A stretch of 64,000 nucleotides of DNA from Mytilisepta virgata (GCA_028015205.1 CM051514.1:39696150-39760149); one strand, 5' to 3'; shown: positions 11,553 through 23,529, numbered from the stretch's first letter. Notes: a model not told the origin generated them from the sequence alone. Translations and numbers: made by a program.

Positions 11553-12089
11553 AACATTCCGATTTATATTGAATAATAGGTAGTTTCGTTTTTGATACTG
11601 ACTATATCATTTGGAATATCTAGACTAGCCCGGAGTATATAGTAGTAACTTATATAAATTAACTAACGAAAATAACATTTAATCAACTTTTGACAACTTG
11701 ATGTCCGTAGAACACACAACTATAAAATTCAGATTTCAGCTTTGCAAGTCACTTATGATCCACCGGAGTTTCATTGCTGCAGCTATAATATCATCTCGAT
11801 CGATTAAACTAGATAGCCTCAGTATTATATTTCTCTTTGCACTTGGACTTGATAATCTATGTACTGCTGTGAAAAAAATGCCCCCTACGCGCTCCTCCCT
11901 CATACCAATTTTTCCACTTAGAGAAATACAGACTACGGTCTGCGTTATTCTTGGAGCTTCTCCGTCCTTTCCTCCCAGCTAGCTATAGGAAGTTCAACTT
12001 ATAAATATATACCGGATTTGGAAAGTAAGATTGAGGAAGAGGCAACGGAGCGTTTAAAACTTGAACTTTGGGGAAGAAAATGGAACGGT
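11553..12089. other. no gene recognised
   Basis: One 94-codon ORF (11698-11982) has no domain, no signal peptide and no splice support. I do not regard it as a gene. It ends next to a short polypyrimidine stretch and the following satellite array. Confidence 0.35.
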
Positions 12090-12545
12090 ATTATCCATGG
12101 TAGCTTTTAATCCTTTGGGATTCCCACCCTATAACAATAGATATTCTTACTCCTTATGGGAAGGTGCATTCATTGATGTACATGGGCGTCCTAGGAGGTA
12201 TGTCCCGCCCCCTAAAAATAGTCACTTTTAAATCTTTGAGATCCACACCCTATAACCATATATACCCTTAATTCTTATGAGAAAATGTATTCATTGATCT
12301 TCATGGGGCCCCTAGAGGGTATGCTACGCCCCCCTAAATAATAACTTTTAAACCTTTGATATCTCCACCCTATAACCATATATATTCTTACTCCTTATGT
12401 AAGGTGCATTGATTGATGTACATGGGGAGTCCCTAGGGAGTATGCCCCGCCCCCTCAAAATAGTAACTTTAAAACCCTTGAGATCTCCACACTATAACTA
12501 TATATATTCTCACCGTTACGAGAAAAATACACGTCTTAAGTTGCA
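12090..12545 (+). repeat. tandem array, period about 121 bp, nearly four units
   Basis: Each unit contains a CACCCTATAACCATATATA-like block, TATTCTTACTCCTTATG, GTGCATTCATTGATG, CATGGG and a GCCCC(C/T)CTAAAAATAG-like block. Starts of the CCCTATAAC block are near 12127, 12248, 12368 and 12489. Units differ by substitutions and small indels, so the array is old. It shares motifs with the longer array at 38880-40260. Confidence 0.8.
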
Positions 12546-13114
12546 AACATCTTCAAAATAAAAAAAAATCAAATAAAGTTTAGATTCAACAAATAATTCA
12601 AACTTAGCAAAATTTTCGAATCAGTGAGATCCTTCATCAACATGATCAATGCTGCTGCTTAGCGTAATGAATAATTAATTACTCCTTGAAAACATTACCC
12701 TGTGGAGCAACCATGTGTATACAAATTACAACAATACAGGAAATGATGTAATAGAATTATAACATTATAGTATAAATTTACTATATCTAATATTAGTATC
12801 TTTAGATTGTTATTTTATAACAAATAAAAAGTATAGGCAGTAATACATATAAAACACTATGAACAATAATTTTCTTCTTAACTTGTTCTCTTCTCCAGAA
12901 GCTTTCTATTGTCTGCCTTTCTTGATCACTCCAATTTTGAACTTTGTTCTGTAATTGTAACTTTCATTTTAATATAGTCCAGTCGACCGAAAGTGTTGGT
13001 GGAGGGGTAGAAAGTCTTTCTTTGTTAGGTCGCTTTGATATCCGTTCATTCTTTTGTTGAAAGATTGCTTACTTTCTCCAGTGTACTGCATATTTGCAGT
13101 ATATATATTAGTCA
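12546..13114. other. no gene seen
   Basis: This is AT-rich sequence following the array. No coding or repeat signal was recognised up to the 3' end of the Penelope element. Confidence 0.35.
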
Positions 13115-15565
13115 GTAAAATTCCAACACAATCGGATTTTCACGATATATTAAATATATATATGTAAAAACATCACTAACGCTTTCATGGCTGCTACCAA
13201 TCTTCAGGTGATAATTGTATATGACAACGGTGGTTAATGGTAACGTTATAAATATTGTGACGTTACAATAATAGGAGGGGAATTAAATATGAACCTTGTA
13301 GAACAACATATCCAATAATTAATGTATAACGATGCATAAGAAGCAAAATAATAAAGATATGTTATAAAAGTCCATTCAGAAGGGGTTTAAATTTGAGAAT
13401 AAAGTTCTTTTCTTCAATTTCTGTAAAGTTTCATCACTGGTTTTCATTTTATAAAATGGAAACATTTTAAAAACCCCGCCTGCACATGTATCTAAATGTG
13501 CATTTAATGGAATTTTTCTGTACGCTGGGTCACGTACTTGTTGGCGGTGGACACGCATTTTATAAACTACTCGATCACTAGTTTGACCTATGTAAATTTC
13601 CTCACAGTTACCACATTTAATACAGTATATTAGGTTGGAGGATTTACAGTCCATGTTGCTGATGGTATTGATCGTAGTGCCATTTTTTGCGGTGATTGAA
13701 TGTCCAGTGTGTATGTAGTTGCATGTGCCGCATCGTTTATCATTGCACTTGGAAATATTGCAATTTTCATTGTCTAGCGGATCGAATCTTGCTATAGTTG
13801 ATAAACGTTTGAGGTTTTTAGGCTGACGTTTGCCCTGAATAATTTTTTTTTCATTGATATGAGCCTTCAGTGAGTCATTTTGAGTAATTATAGGTAAATT
13901 CCATCTTGCTATTTGAAAAATGTTGGTGCTAAATGGGTTATGCGTAGTTACAAATGGAATATTGGATTCGCTTGGATTTTCCCGTGTATTTGTTGTAAGT
14001 AACTCATTCCTCGGATGTTCCTTCGCGATTTGAATCCCGTGTTTTATAAGGTTTTCGGGATACTTTTGTTGACGTAAGAAGAATTCAAGCTCTTTTAATC
14101 GTTCATTTATTGTATTCTCGTCACTTGTAACAGTGCATATTGTGCGAGCTAGGCAGTACGGAATGTTCCTTTTAGTATGGGCTGGGTGGCACGATTTGAA
14201 ATTCAAATATTGGTGCGTATCCGTACTCTTGTAAAAAATATCTTTTGAAATTCTACCGCGATTATTCATGACCAAAACATCCAAAAACGGTAAACGAGTG
14301 GAGTTCGTTTCTCGTGTAAATTTTATGGAATCATGTGAGTTGTTGAGCATCTCAGTGAATCTCTCAAGTTGGTTATCGGATTTAGTCCAAAAGATGAAAC
14401 AATCATCCAAAAAGCGTTTCCATTTGTTTTTAATAAAGGCTGAGAATTCCTGTCCGAATTCATTCTCAACTTGTTGATAGAGTTTTTCTTCTAAAAATCC
14501 CATAACTAATGTTGCATAGGTAGGTGCAAATTTTGTACCCATCGCTGTTCCACGAGTTTGCAGATAATTCTTTCCGTTAAAGTAAAAAGAATTATTTTCT
14601 AAAATAAAACGGACAGGTTCTAGTATGAAGTCAATGGAAAAACGATTATGTATAGCGTCTGGGTATTTCTCTATCCAATATTTTATCGCATCTATTCCCA
14701 GGGTATGGGGTATATTAGTGTAGAGGCTGGTAACGTCAAAGCTTACCATTACAGCATCTTCACGCGTTGTATTTGGTAAATGTGACAAAAAGTCAATATC
14801 ATCCCGTATGAATCTTGTGACATAAGAACAGAGAGGCTTTACAAAAATATCGATTCATTGACTGAGTCTGTGGGTCGGGCATGGCGGTCGCACAATTATT
14901 GGTCTTAGATTTAACTCTGTTGGCGCTTCTAAAATAATCAACTCCCTGTTCTTTTCTTGAACAGCTTTTTAAATATTTAGGGATTTGTGGACCTTTGGAA
15001 GTCCATAGAAATTACTGGTGTTACACACAAAATTTAAAAGATAGTCACGTTCTTTTTCGGTGAAACAATTTGAATGTGCTGTGATTAAATTATTCAGTCC
15101 ACGCATTATTTGCCTGTCGATATTTCCAGGAATTTCTGAATAAAATGATGTGTCATTTAATTGTTTATACGCCAATTGTCTATAATATTCCGTATCCATA
15201 ATTATAATTGCGCCTCTATTATAAGTATCTTATTGGAGCCTTTTCAGGGCATCTAGTTCTGCCTTGGACAAGTTTTTCCGTACATTATTATTTGTTGATA
15301 GCGGAAATGAGGATAGTGTGTCTATATAGCTATCTAAATGAACATTGCGGTTTTTTTTGAGTGAAATTTGACTTGTTCCGAACTAAGGAATCATCATCAT
15401 CAGTTTCCTTATCCGCAAAAATATTCGACTAGTCGAAGTCTTCTACAAAATGCTTGAATATCTTTTAGTAGTTCCTCGTTATTTGTAGACGGAGTAGGCG
15501 TAAATTTAAGTCCGTTAAGTAACAGCTTAATTTCAAGTGCGTCTAAATTCCTATTTGAAAGGTTT
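13115..15565 (-). mobile_element. Penelope-like retroelement with GIY-YIG endonuclease, inactive
   Basis: Transcribed leftward. The main frame (about 15400-13376) covers an N-terminal region, the reverse transcriptase and a C-terminal endonuclease. RT marks are SFDVTSLYTNIPH, RGTAMGTKFAPTYA and the catalytic KRFLDDCFIFW. The endonuclease has LIYCIKCGNCEEIYIGQT (the GIY-YIG equivalent) followed by VHRQQVRDP. A Cys-rich stretch (CNISKCNDKRCGTCNYI) sits between them. The same frame runs from about 15400 to 13376 but has three nonsense codons: after KRLQ near 15226, after KSLNI near 14969, and at LSQ near 14856. A frameshift further 5' separates the block at 15409-15560 (GLKFTPTPSTN), typical of Penelope N-termini. 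A 3' tail runs to about 13115. Its 5' end abuts a microsatellite. Confidence 0.88.
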
Positions 15566-15567
15566 AT

Positions 15568-15622
<55 letters not shown>
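15566..15622. repeat. (TA)n(TG)n microsatellite
   Basis: A TA run at about 15568-15582 passes into about 20 TG units up to 15621. It sits exactly between two Penelope-type elements of opposite orientation. Confidence 0.95.
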
Positions 15623-15623
<1 letters not shown>

Positions 15624-17225
15624 GCAACTGAACAAAAGGATGAAGTAAAATACACCCAACGGATAAAATGCTATTCTGTTACAAGAATCTTAGTCTTCAG
15701 CAATTCTGATGCTGCCAAGACAGTGTCCTTAATTCATGACAAATATGTTGTTGTTCCTGAAGATAAGGCCCCTAATAACATTGTTTTTGTAGGCTAAAGC
15801 TACTATATTCAATGCTTGATTAATGAACTAGGGATTGCTAGTTCACCTGGCAATCCTACCTATCAAGCTAATACATTTTCAAACAAAGAAATAACCGACA
15901 ATCATAGATCAATCTTATCGTCATTTGGTTTTTCCATCAAAGTTTATGATTGTGATCTTCCTACGTTGTACTGGATACCAAAGTTACATAAGTGTCTATA
16001 TAGCTGGATTTGCCAAGTGTTCCACCAAACCATTGTCTCAACTTCTAACTTCTATTTTAACAGCTGTCAAAACGGGCCTCAAAGTTATTGTTAGACAAGC
16101 TATTCAAGAATTGGTATCAATCAAATGTGGATACTAAATAACTCCGAAGACTGCAGGGATATTTTACGATCTCTGTCCAGTTCAGTCTGTAACGGCATAA
16201 GACACTTGATTTCTCTACTCTCTATACCACCAATCCTCATTCACAACTGAAGGAGAAGTTCAAAGATCTAATCCATCCATGCTTTCAAAATAAAAATGGC
16301 AACAGCAGATACACATACCTTGTCATTGGAAGAGATAAATCATACTTTTTTAAAAAAAAAAACACTCTTAATCTAATAAAAAATATACAGAGGACCAAAT
16401 TGTCCTGATGATTGAATTTCTGATCGACAACATATTTGTTCAATTTGGTGGACGTGCTTTCTAACAGACTATTGGCATTCCCATGGGCACTAATTGTCCG
16501 CCACTCCTTGCCGACTTGTTCCTTTATAGATTGTTTTATAACTCAACAATTTGGAAATTTCTTATATCTTATCTATCCCAATGAGCTTGAAATTAAGGAT
16601 ACCACAGACACTGCCAAGTCTGCATCTTATCTTGACCTTCAACTCGTAATTGATACCAGAGGGAGGATGAATATAAAACTTTACGAAAAACGGGATGAAT
16701 TTTACTTTCCAATCGTCAACTTCCCATTTTTGAGCGCAACATTCCAGAAGCGCCGGTGTATGGGGTGTATATTTCACAACTCATACGTTATTCCAGAGCT
16801 TGTGATATACGCATTGACTTCCCGGACAGAGCCCGGCTCCTGACAAAAAAAAAATACTCAAACAGGGGAATGTTGCTCCTAAGTTGAAGTCATCCTTATT
16901 AAAGTTTTATGGACGTCATCAGGACTTCGTTGACAGGTATGTAAAAACCGTTTCCGAAATGAAAATGAACCTGTTCAATTGATGTTGTCCCTTCATCATA
17001 CCGGATTTGACATGAACAGCATGCGGGGAGTCCTGCAGGAAGCAGAGACTGCTTAATCTTCCGGAGAACAGTCTTCCTCGGTTTTTTGAGTCCATGTTGA
17101 TCATACATGTATGTTTTTAATTTTTTTGTATTGTTTTTGTTTTGTTTTCGTTGTTCTAAGGAGTTTGTCAGTTGTTTTCTATTTTCCCCTCCTTAAAATA
17201 TCCCTTTGGTATATCTTGGTATATC
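15623..17225 (+). pseudogene. degenerate Penelope-type reverse transcriptase element (copy B)
   Basis: Frames shift repeatedly, but the order of blocks matches the better copy at 59030-60880: SNSDAAKT-LIHDKYVVVPEDK, INELGIASSPGNPTY, DCDLPTLYWIPKLHK, then LIYPNELEIKDTTDTAKSAS with YLDLQLVIDTRGRM and IVNFPFLSATFQ. The catalytic D-D region is lost: about 16490-16560 joins the IPMGT block directly to GNFLYLIYP. The tail at about 17040-17220 has the CTTCCGGAG and TTGTTCTAAGGAGTTTGTCA blocks also seen near 60690-60860. No endonuclease was found. Confidence 0.75.
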
Positions 17226-17518
17226 TTGACATTAATTACAAGTTTTACAATTTTGATATTTGTATAGTGAAATGCTTGCAATGATAAAGTTGATAGTATT
17301 GAAACAAAGTTAGGGTAAGGCTAGGACTCATATATTGTAAATAATATGCATGCATTATTATTGTTTCATTACAGTACTCAGCACTTTTCTTTTACTTGTT
17401 TCTATTTCATATTGCTCGTGTTCGGTGTGCTATTTATGAGTACTGTTACCGTGTGTGTGATTTGTGAGAGACATTTATATTACATGATGTTATTTATATT
17501 GTGTATATTTATTGTATA

Positions 17519-18765
17519 CGAGACATTGAACCCGCGCGAGCGCGGGAAAATAAGCTTTTTTTTGTGGTGGCCATATTGACTATAAAAAGTTGTTGCGGCC
17601 ATGCCATTCATGGAACAGGAACTCAATATGGATGATGTGGCAGGCTTCCATAAACTTTGCTGTCAAGTAGGTGGTATCAACAAATAGTTTCATGTCTATA
17701 TGTGCTGCATGTAGTATTTTTTAGAAATGAATTTTAATGCAGACTTTAACCAAAGTCAATGAAGCGTGAAATGTAGGTCATCGTGACCCAATTGTCATGG
17801 CTGTTCGTTACTACCGAAGATGTATCCACTGATGCAGTAGACTGTATGCCACGTAGAATTACCAAAATGGACCTTAAGGTGAAACTAAGTCAAAATCTAT
17901 GACGAAAACACAACCAGTTAATTCTGAACTGGAACTTGATGAAAAGCTTTCATTAAATACACATGTCATAATGCATTACCCTTTTCCTTCAGAATTAATA
18001 TGAAAATGAAATTGTAGATGTAAACATTTCCTTAGTGACGGATGAATTTTTCAAAAAATGCCGTGAGTTAGTTAGAGCATATTTTTGGAAAATAATTGTT
18101 CCAATTGTTCCATTGTCATCATGGGCAGGGCAAGCGAGGCTTAATTTTACAAATATATCCAATAATCATAAGGTGAAAGCATTTTTAGTGTGTGGCTGCT
18201 TGTTGTCCACGTTTATATTTATCAAAGATGTCCGAGATAAATTTCGTCAATAATGATAAAGATGACCATTTGTTAAAAATATTTTTATCTAGGGCTTACA
18301 GTAGAGATATATTTAGACAGGACACATGACAAATAATTTAAAAATAGATAATGGTTGGTTTTATCACTTTGTGCAAGGTAAACACCCGAGCAATCCAAAA
18401 AAACAACTAAGTTAGGAATTCCTCTGAACTTTACCTTACTTCTTCATGATCTTCAAAGTTCATAACCTTTACAGTTAGGAGAAATTGCGTTATTGTAGAA
18501 AAACAATCCTGAATACATAAAGCGGAAACATCCCACTCGAAGGAGAATGTTTTTAATTTTTTTTATTGTTCTTCCGTAATTTCAAACAGAAATACATTAA
18601 AAATATGTGCATACTTGTTTATTTAAATCAATGTGCTAAAATGATGCCTTCGAGAACCTTCTAAGGGATACGTTGGGAGAATTCATATCGGAAAAGTGCA
18701 TACAAATTCCATTTGCACATAAACAAAACTGTAGTTTAAATTTATAAATGCAGATTGTCAAATCG
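17519..18765 (-). mobile_element. 1.25 kb dispersed non-coding repeat, copy 2, inside the 5' LTR
   Basis: This is the same sequence as 4471-5738 and in the same orientation. Comparison with the uninterrupted 3' LTR puts the junctions after TATTGTATA (left) and before GCCCTATATATT (right). The left end again has AGACATTGAACCC plus the GC hairpin (here CCCGCGCGAGCGCGGG, with a base change in the loop). The final dinucleotide on the minus strand is CG instead of AG, departing from the Helitron CTRR rule. The copy lacks about 20 bases here and there relative to copy 1. Confidence 0.75.
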
Positions 18766-19024
18766 CCCTATATATTTCTTGTCCCGCTTTCTTACCTTTC
18801 TTGTTCATTTACGTAAGGGCTATTGATTGTAACTTTGCTAATATAATGCTAAGGGTAAGCTCCGCTAAGCCCGTGTCCCTGATTTTCCCTTCATCGTATT
18901 TCCAAACTTTATCACCCGCCATATTCGTTGTTTACTTCCGTTTTGCGACATACGCATGCACAGTTGTAATTTCTATGGAAGGGGACCTATAGCCAATCAG
19001 ATTACTTAGAGGACCCCATAAGGG

Positions 19025-19032
19025 TATATAAA
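19025..19032 (+). promoter_or_regulatory. TATA box of the 5' LTR
   Basis: TATATAAA preceded 28 bases earlier by CCAAT (18993-18997), in the part of the LTR expected to hold the U3 promoter. The same pair occurs in the 3' LTR at 33347-33354 and 33315-33319. Confidence 0.7.
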
Positions 19033-19564
19033 CCCCAATTTCGTCTGCTAGGACCCTAAGATTGCAGCCCGATACCAGGGACTTTTAGCCTTTTATACCC
19101 TGTAGAATTTACCAGAGCGTTACCACCTGCAATCGTAGCAAACCAATACCAGTTTTTACTGCGTATGTCCCCTTTGTTATTATTTAGTGACCTGACATGT
19201 ATTTGACCTAGTTCCCACGTCAATAACGTTTTTTACTACAACTTTTACAACTAACTGTCCCGTGCCATTATTATTGGGGGGGGGGGGGGGGGGGTCCCCG
19301 TACAGTTCTAACGCTCTGGGGGATATTAATATTATTTGAATGTTCGAAATGAAATATATTGTTGACTTTAAACTGTGTTAATAAAATATATATAGTTGAC
19401 TTAAACTATCTTGGTATTTTTGATATACAAAAATATGGCCAGTGCCTCTGACCGTGTCTATGCTACCAATAGATAATATCTTATCAGTTTAGATCTATCA
19501 TAGCCAGTTAGATCGGTTGTAAGGCAGATATTTCCGTCTCTTGCCCTTACAAACGCTACATTTT

Positions 19565-19582
19565 TGGTGACCGGCGGTGGGA
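19565..19582 (+). other. primer-binding site candidate
   Basis: TGGTGACCGGCGGTGGGA lies four bases after the 5' LTR end. It starts TGG, complementary to the universal tRNA 3' CCA. The tRNA was not identified. A match of the complement to a mussel tRNA 3' end would confirm it. Confidence 0.65.
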
Positions 19583-19682
19583 CCCAACTGCCCAGATTTT
19601 ATATAGAAGTCTATTTTTTTTTGATAAAAAAGTCATATATTCTAAATAATATACTTTGGATAATTCAATATTTTCTTGGAAA

Positions 19683-21243
19683 ATGAGTGAGAGAAGTCAT
19701 CCTTTATCTTTAGACCATTCCATTCATACTTTTCATGGCTCTCGTGCAAGTTCACCCGGGATGTCAGAGATTTCTGATCAAGAGTCAATAGTAAATACAC
19801 CAAGACAAAATTCACACAGTGACCAATATAGAATTTTAACATCACAAGTTAATATTTTGTTTCAACAAATGGATAATACTAATAGAACAGTACACAATTT
19901 GGGTGCACATTTTGATCATTTAAAGGAAAAGGTTGAAACAAAAATGGATCATTTTAAAATTCACCTTTCAAGAGAGCTTGAAACACATTCAGCAAATATT
20001 ACTGCCACTATGAGCAATATGATAGAAAACCTTTTCCACAGGCTCAATGTAAATAACAATATTGCAAATGAAAACCAAAATGAGTTGAGCAAAAATACTA
20101 ATGCAGGTACTTCAATCTTCAGTGTCTACGTACACTGACCATCAGAATGAGGGCTGTAAAATGTTACCACAACCAATGGAACCAGAAAAACAATATGTTA
20201 CCAATACTGAGAAAGTAAATTATAATACCATTGCATTTAATACTAGCTCAAATACCAGAGCTAATTCATTTTCACCTATTGAAAAACCAAAGTCTAACCA
20301 AAGTAGTGTTTTAAATACACAAGTGTCACCAACAGTAAGGGTATAGGATACATACTTAGTGAATGATGAACCAAGAAAAAGTACCTTTGACGGTAAAGAA
20401 AATATAGGCTTTACAAAACCAAAGAACTATGAAGGAGAGTCTAGTTGGAATGATTATAAGGTTCACTTTGAAACAGTAGTAAATTTAAATAATTGGTCTG
20501 AGAAAACAAACGCTTTGAAACTTATTGCTTGTATGCAAGATGCTGCACTGACAACCTTAGGGGACATTAATACCAACTGTCCACCGTCTTTTGACGAATT
20601 AATTAGTATACTGACAAAAAGGTTTGAACCAAAGAACCAGATTGAGTTGTACAGAAACCAAATTGATGCCCGGAGAAGGAAAAAGGGTGAAAGTTTGCCC
20701 GAATTAGCACAAGACATTAAAAAACTTGTTAGATTAGCATATCCCCAGGCACATCCTGATTTTAGGGATAGTTTAGCATACAGAAGTTTCAGAGATGCCC
20801 TAAATGATCATGAACTTGAATGGGCAATCTGCCAAGGGAATGTTGAGTCAATTGACGAGGCTCTAAATCTAGCACTTAAATATGAAGCTTTTCAGTTAAG
20901 TCACAAAAAACCAATGTTAAGACAAGTAGCCAGCAGAGAAAATCATTCTGAGCACAGCGATGAAAATAGAAATTTTCAAAAAGGTCAAAATAGGGGACAA
21001 TGTTATTGTGGCAAAAAGGGGCATATTTCAAAAGAATGTAAAAAGCGTCAGAGAGACAATGAAAAATTTATAGACCAAAATACACTGAATCGTAATAGAT
21101 ATTATGATTACAACAGAAATAAGTCTGACAATACTAGAGAATACAAGGGAAATAACTCAAGAAACTTAAGGGATGTCTCTAATGGTACTTCTGGTCAAGA
21201 AAATCCATTACCAATACCTTCCCGAAACCAGGGAAACCTGTAA
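19683..21243 (+). pseudogene. gag of the gypsy-like element, frameshifted
   Basis: An ATG at 19683 opens a frame encoding a Ser/His-rich start and a region with heptad-like pattern (ILTSQVNILFQQMDN to HFDHLKEKVETKMDHF), a likely coiled coil. The frame ends at 20138. Coding continues one frame over from about 20101, with a TAG at 20344. From 20359 the capsid-like part has YEGESSWNDYKVHFETVV, LTKRFEPKNQIELYRNQ and RRRKKGESLPELAQDIKKL, as in gypsy Gag proteins. It ends with a zinc knuckle, CYCGKKGHISKEC, one residue short between the first two Cys compared with the usual CX2CX4HX4C. Gag forms the particle and binds RNA. Confidence 0.82.
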
Positions 21244-21662
21244 ATGATGGGAATGAGGGTCAATTCCCAGCCACTTCTACCCATGAAGAAGGACCCAATT
21301 TTCTTAAAATCAAAAGTTATAATCATGATAGTATATATATTGAGGCTGAAATATGCAACAAAACTTTGCATTGTTTAATTGACACACGGGCATCTATTAG
21401 TGTTTTACACTGAAAGATTTTTCAAAATTTACATAGTCATTACAAAAATAGGGTAAAACCATTTGAAAATAATATCAAAATGGCTGATGGGTGGAATGTT
21501 TGTTCAATTGGAACCATAAAATTACCTTTATTATTACATGAACAGATAATTTGGCAAAATTTTGTTGTTGCTGATATTGATATACCAGTTGTGTTAGATT
21601 ATGATTTTATGATGGCAAATAAATGTGTCATTGATATACCAAACCAATCACTCTTGATTTAA
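21244..21662 (+). pseudogene. retropepsin-type protease region of pol, active site altered
   Basis: The retropepsin core is visible: EICNKTLHCLIDTRASISVL, later VADIDIPVVLDYDFM, which is the flap and second half. The catalytic triad is normally D-T/S-G. Here it reads D-T-R (GAC ACA CGG at about 21380-21388), and a TGA follows within 25 bases. The protease cannot work in this copy. In the element it would cut the Gag-Pol chain. Confidence 0.75.
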
Positions 21663-21992
21663 TGATAGACCAGTAAATTGTGAATTAGAAAGTCGAATAC
21701 CAAGACTTTTTAAAATATCTGTAGCTCAGAAGGTGACTATACCACCAAGAAGTGAATTAATATTGCATGCCAAACCACAGCACGAATTACCATTTGGTAC
21801 AACCATTGTCGTGGACACAACCAGTCCATCTTTGAAAGACAAAGGTGTTCTTGTAGCAAAAACCCTATGTACAATGGGAACTGAAAGTCTTGCATTGAGA
21901 GTACTTAATGTTACTGATGAACCCCAAACATTGCATAAGAATACTTCTGCAAGCACAGCTGAAATTATATCGTCTGATCTTTACTGGGATCT

Positions 21993-23529
21993 GTGTTGGA
22001 TCAAAAGGATCTTGTTCTTTTGCCTGAACATTTAGAAATGATAATTAATAAATATAAAGATAACCTCAGTGAGAGTCAAAATTTGGCGGTCAGGGACCTT
22101 CTTATTAAAAATTCTACTGCATGTGCAAGTTCAAAAAATGATCTGGATAAAACAGATTTAGTTCAACATAAAATAAACACTATTGATGCTTCACCGGTAA
22201 AACAAAACCCTAGAAGAGTACCCTTGTCGCTTAGACAAGAAGTTAATGATGAAATACAAAGAATGTTGGATGGCGGAATCATACGGCCCTCCATGTCCCC
22301 CTGGAGTTGCCCAATTGTGGTCGTTCGTAAACACGACCAATCTATAAGGCTTTGTATTGACTTCAGAAAGGTGAATGAATTAACCACAAAAGATAGCTAT
22401 CCCCTTCCCTTGATTGAAGACTGCCTAGATGCCCTAAAAGGCAATATTTTTTTTTCAACCGTGGACCTTGCCAGCGTTTATCACCAAGTTGGCATGGACC
22501 CAGAAGATGCACCAAAAACAGCTTTTGTTACCAGTAAGGGGTTATTCGAATTTACCCGGATGCCTTTCGGCTTATGTAATGCTGGTGCAACCTTTTCTAG
22601 ACTCATGGAATATATATTGTCCGGTTTACTGTGGGAAACGTGTGTTGTCTATCTAGATGATATAATAGTATTTTCTAGATCATTTGATGAGCACATTACT
22701 AGACTGCAAGCAGTGTTTAATAGAATTTGTCAAGCTGGGTTGAAAATTTCTCCAAAGAAATGTTTTATCTTCCAAAAACAAGTTTCATTTCTAGGTCATA
22801 TTGTCAAAGCGGAAGGTATATCTCCAGACCCTGTCAAAGTGGATGCAGTTAAAACTTGGCCAATACCTTCAAATATAAAAGATGTAAGAAGCTTTTTAGG
22901 AACTTGTTCCTATTATAGGAAGTTTATTAGAAATTTCAGCAAAATAGCTGGTTCCTTATATCGTCTTACTGAGAAAAATACAATTTTTAAATGGAATATT
23001 GAATGTGATGAGGCATTCAATACATTAAAGAGAGCCTTGATAACAAGCCCCATTTTAGTATACCCTTGTCTTAAAAATAATTTATTTTAGATACTGATGC
23101 TAGTGGTAAAGGAGTTGGGAGTGTCTTATACCAAATTTCAGACCAAGGTTCAGAGCATGTTATAGCATATTATAGTAGGACACTGACCAAAGCTGAAAGG
23201 CAATACTGTGTAACCATGAGGGAATTACTAGCCATTGTTTCTGCTGTGAAACATTTTCACCATTACCTTTATGGCTTTCATTTTACCATAAGGAAAGACC
23301 ATGGTGCACTTAACTGGTTAACAATTTTAAGAACCCAGAACGGCAACTCGCCGGTGGCTAGAAATTTTAGGCACTTACAACTTCACTATAAAACATAGGG
23401 CTATCTCGTCGTCCTTGTACTGACTGCAAACATTGTGATAAAAGAGACATTTCTGAAAGTCACAAAGAGTTTGATAACCCTTCTGTCAGAACCATTAAAA
23501 TCTTTGACAGTGATGAAACAGAAAACACC
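21993..23529 (+). pseudogene. reverse transcriptase and RNase H of pol
   Basis: RT is open from 21993 to 23090 with all main boxes: LCIDFRKVNELTTKDSYPLP, FSTVDLASVYHQV, TRMPFGLCNAGATFSRLM and the catalytic VVYLDDIIVF, then FLGHIVKAEGI and FLGTCSYYRKFI. RNase H begins after a frame change near 23085 with LDTDASGKGVGSVLY, then YCVTMRELLAIVSAVKHF and DHGALNWL. Just before this RT frame (21733-22035) an open segment in another frame holds the pol linker. At 23399 a stop breaks the end of RNase H, and at 23539 a transposon interrupts pol. RT copies the element RNA and RNase H removes the template. Confidence 0.9.

Larger units (their letters stand above)
17300..19560 (+). repeat. 5' LTR of the gypsy-like element, interrupted
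   Basis: It aligns with the 3' LTR (32771-33865) at both ends and is nearly identical there. A 1.25 kb repeat (17519-18765) sits inside, and about 95 bases present in the 3' LTR (roughly 32989-33083) are missing at that point. Promoter features are intact: CCAAT at 18993-18997, TATATAAA at 19025-19032, AATAAA at 19380-19385, and a run of 19 G at 19276-19294. Confidence 0.9.

Noticed and set aside
11698..11982. 94-codon plus-strand ORF
   Set aside because: No domain, no signal peptide, and no splice or repeat context that supports it.
12090..12545. CRISPR-like array
   Set aside because: Whole units repeat without constant repeats alternating with unique spacers, and the DNA is eukaryotic. 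It is a satellite.
13150..13260. Hammerhead ribozyme in the 3' tail of the Penelope element
   Set aside because: The minus strand has CCTGAAGATTGG and later GAAAGCGTTAG, which is the common Penelope tail. It lacks the CTGANGA core, so no ribozyme is claimed.
15409..15627. ORF containing a Thr-His repeat
   Set aside because: The repeat is the TG microsatellite read through on the minus strand. Only the part below 15560 belongs to the Penelope element.
18801..18992. Small ORF present in both LTRs (also 33123-33314)
   Set aside because: It is kept only because the LTRs are recent copies. It lies in the promoter region upstream of CCAAT and TATA and has no domain.
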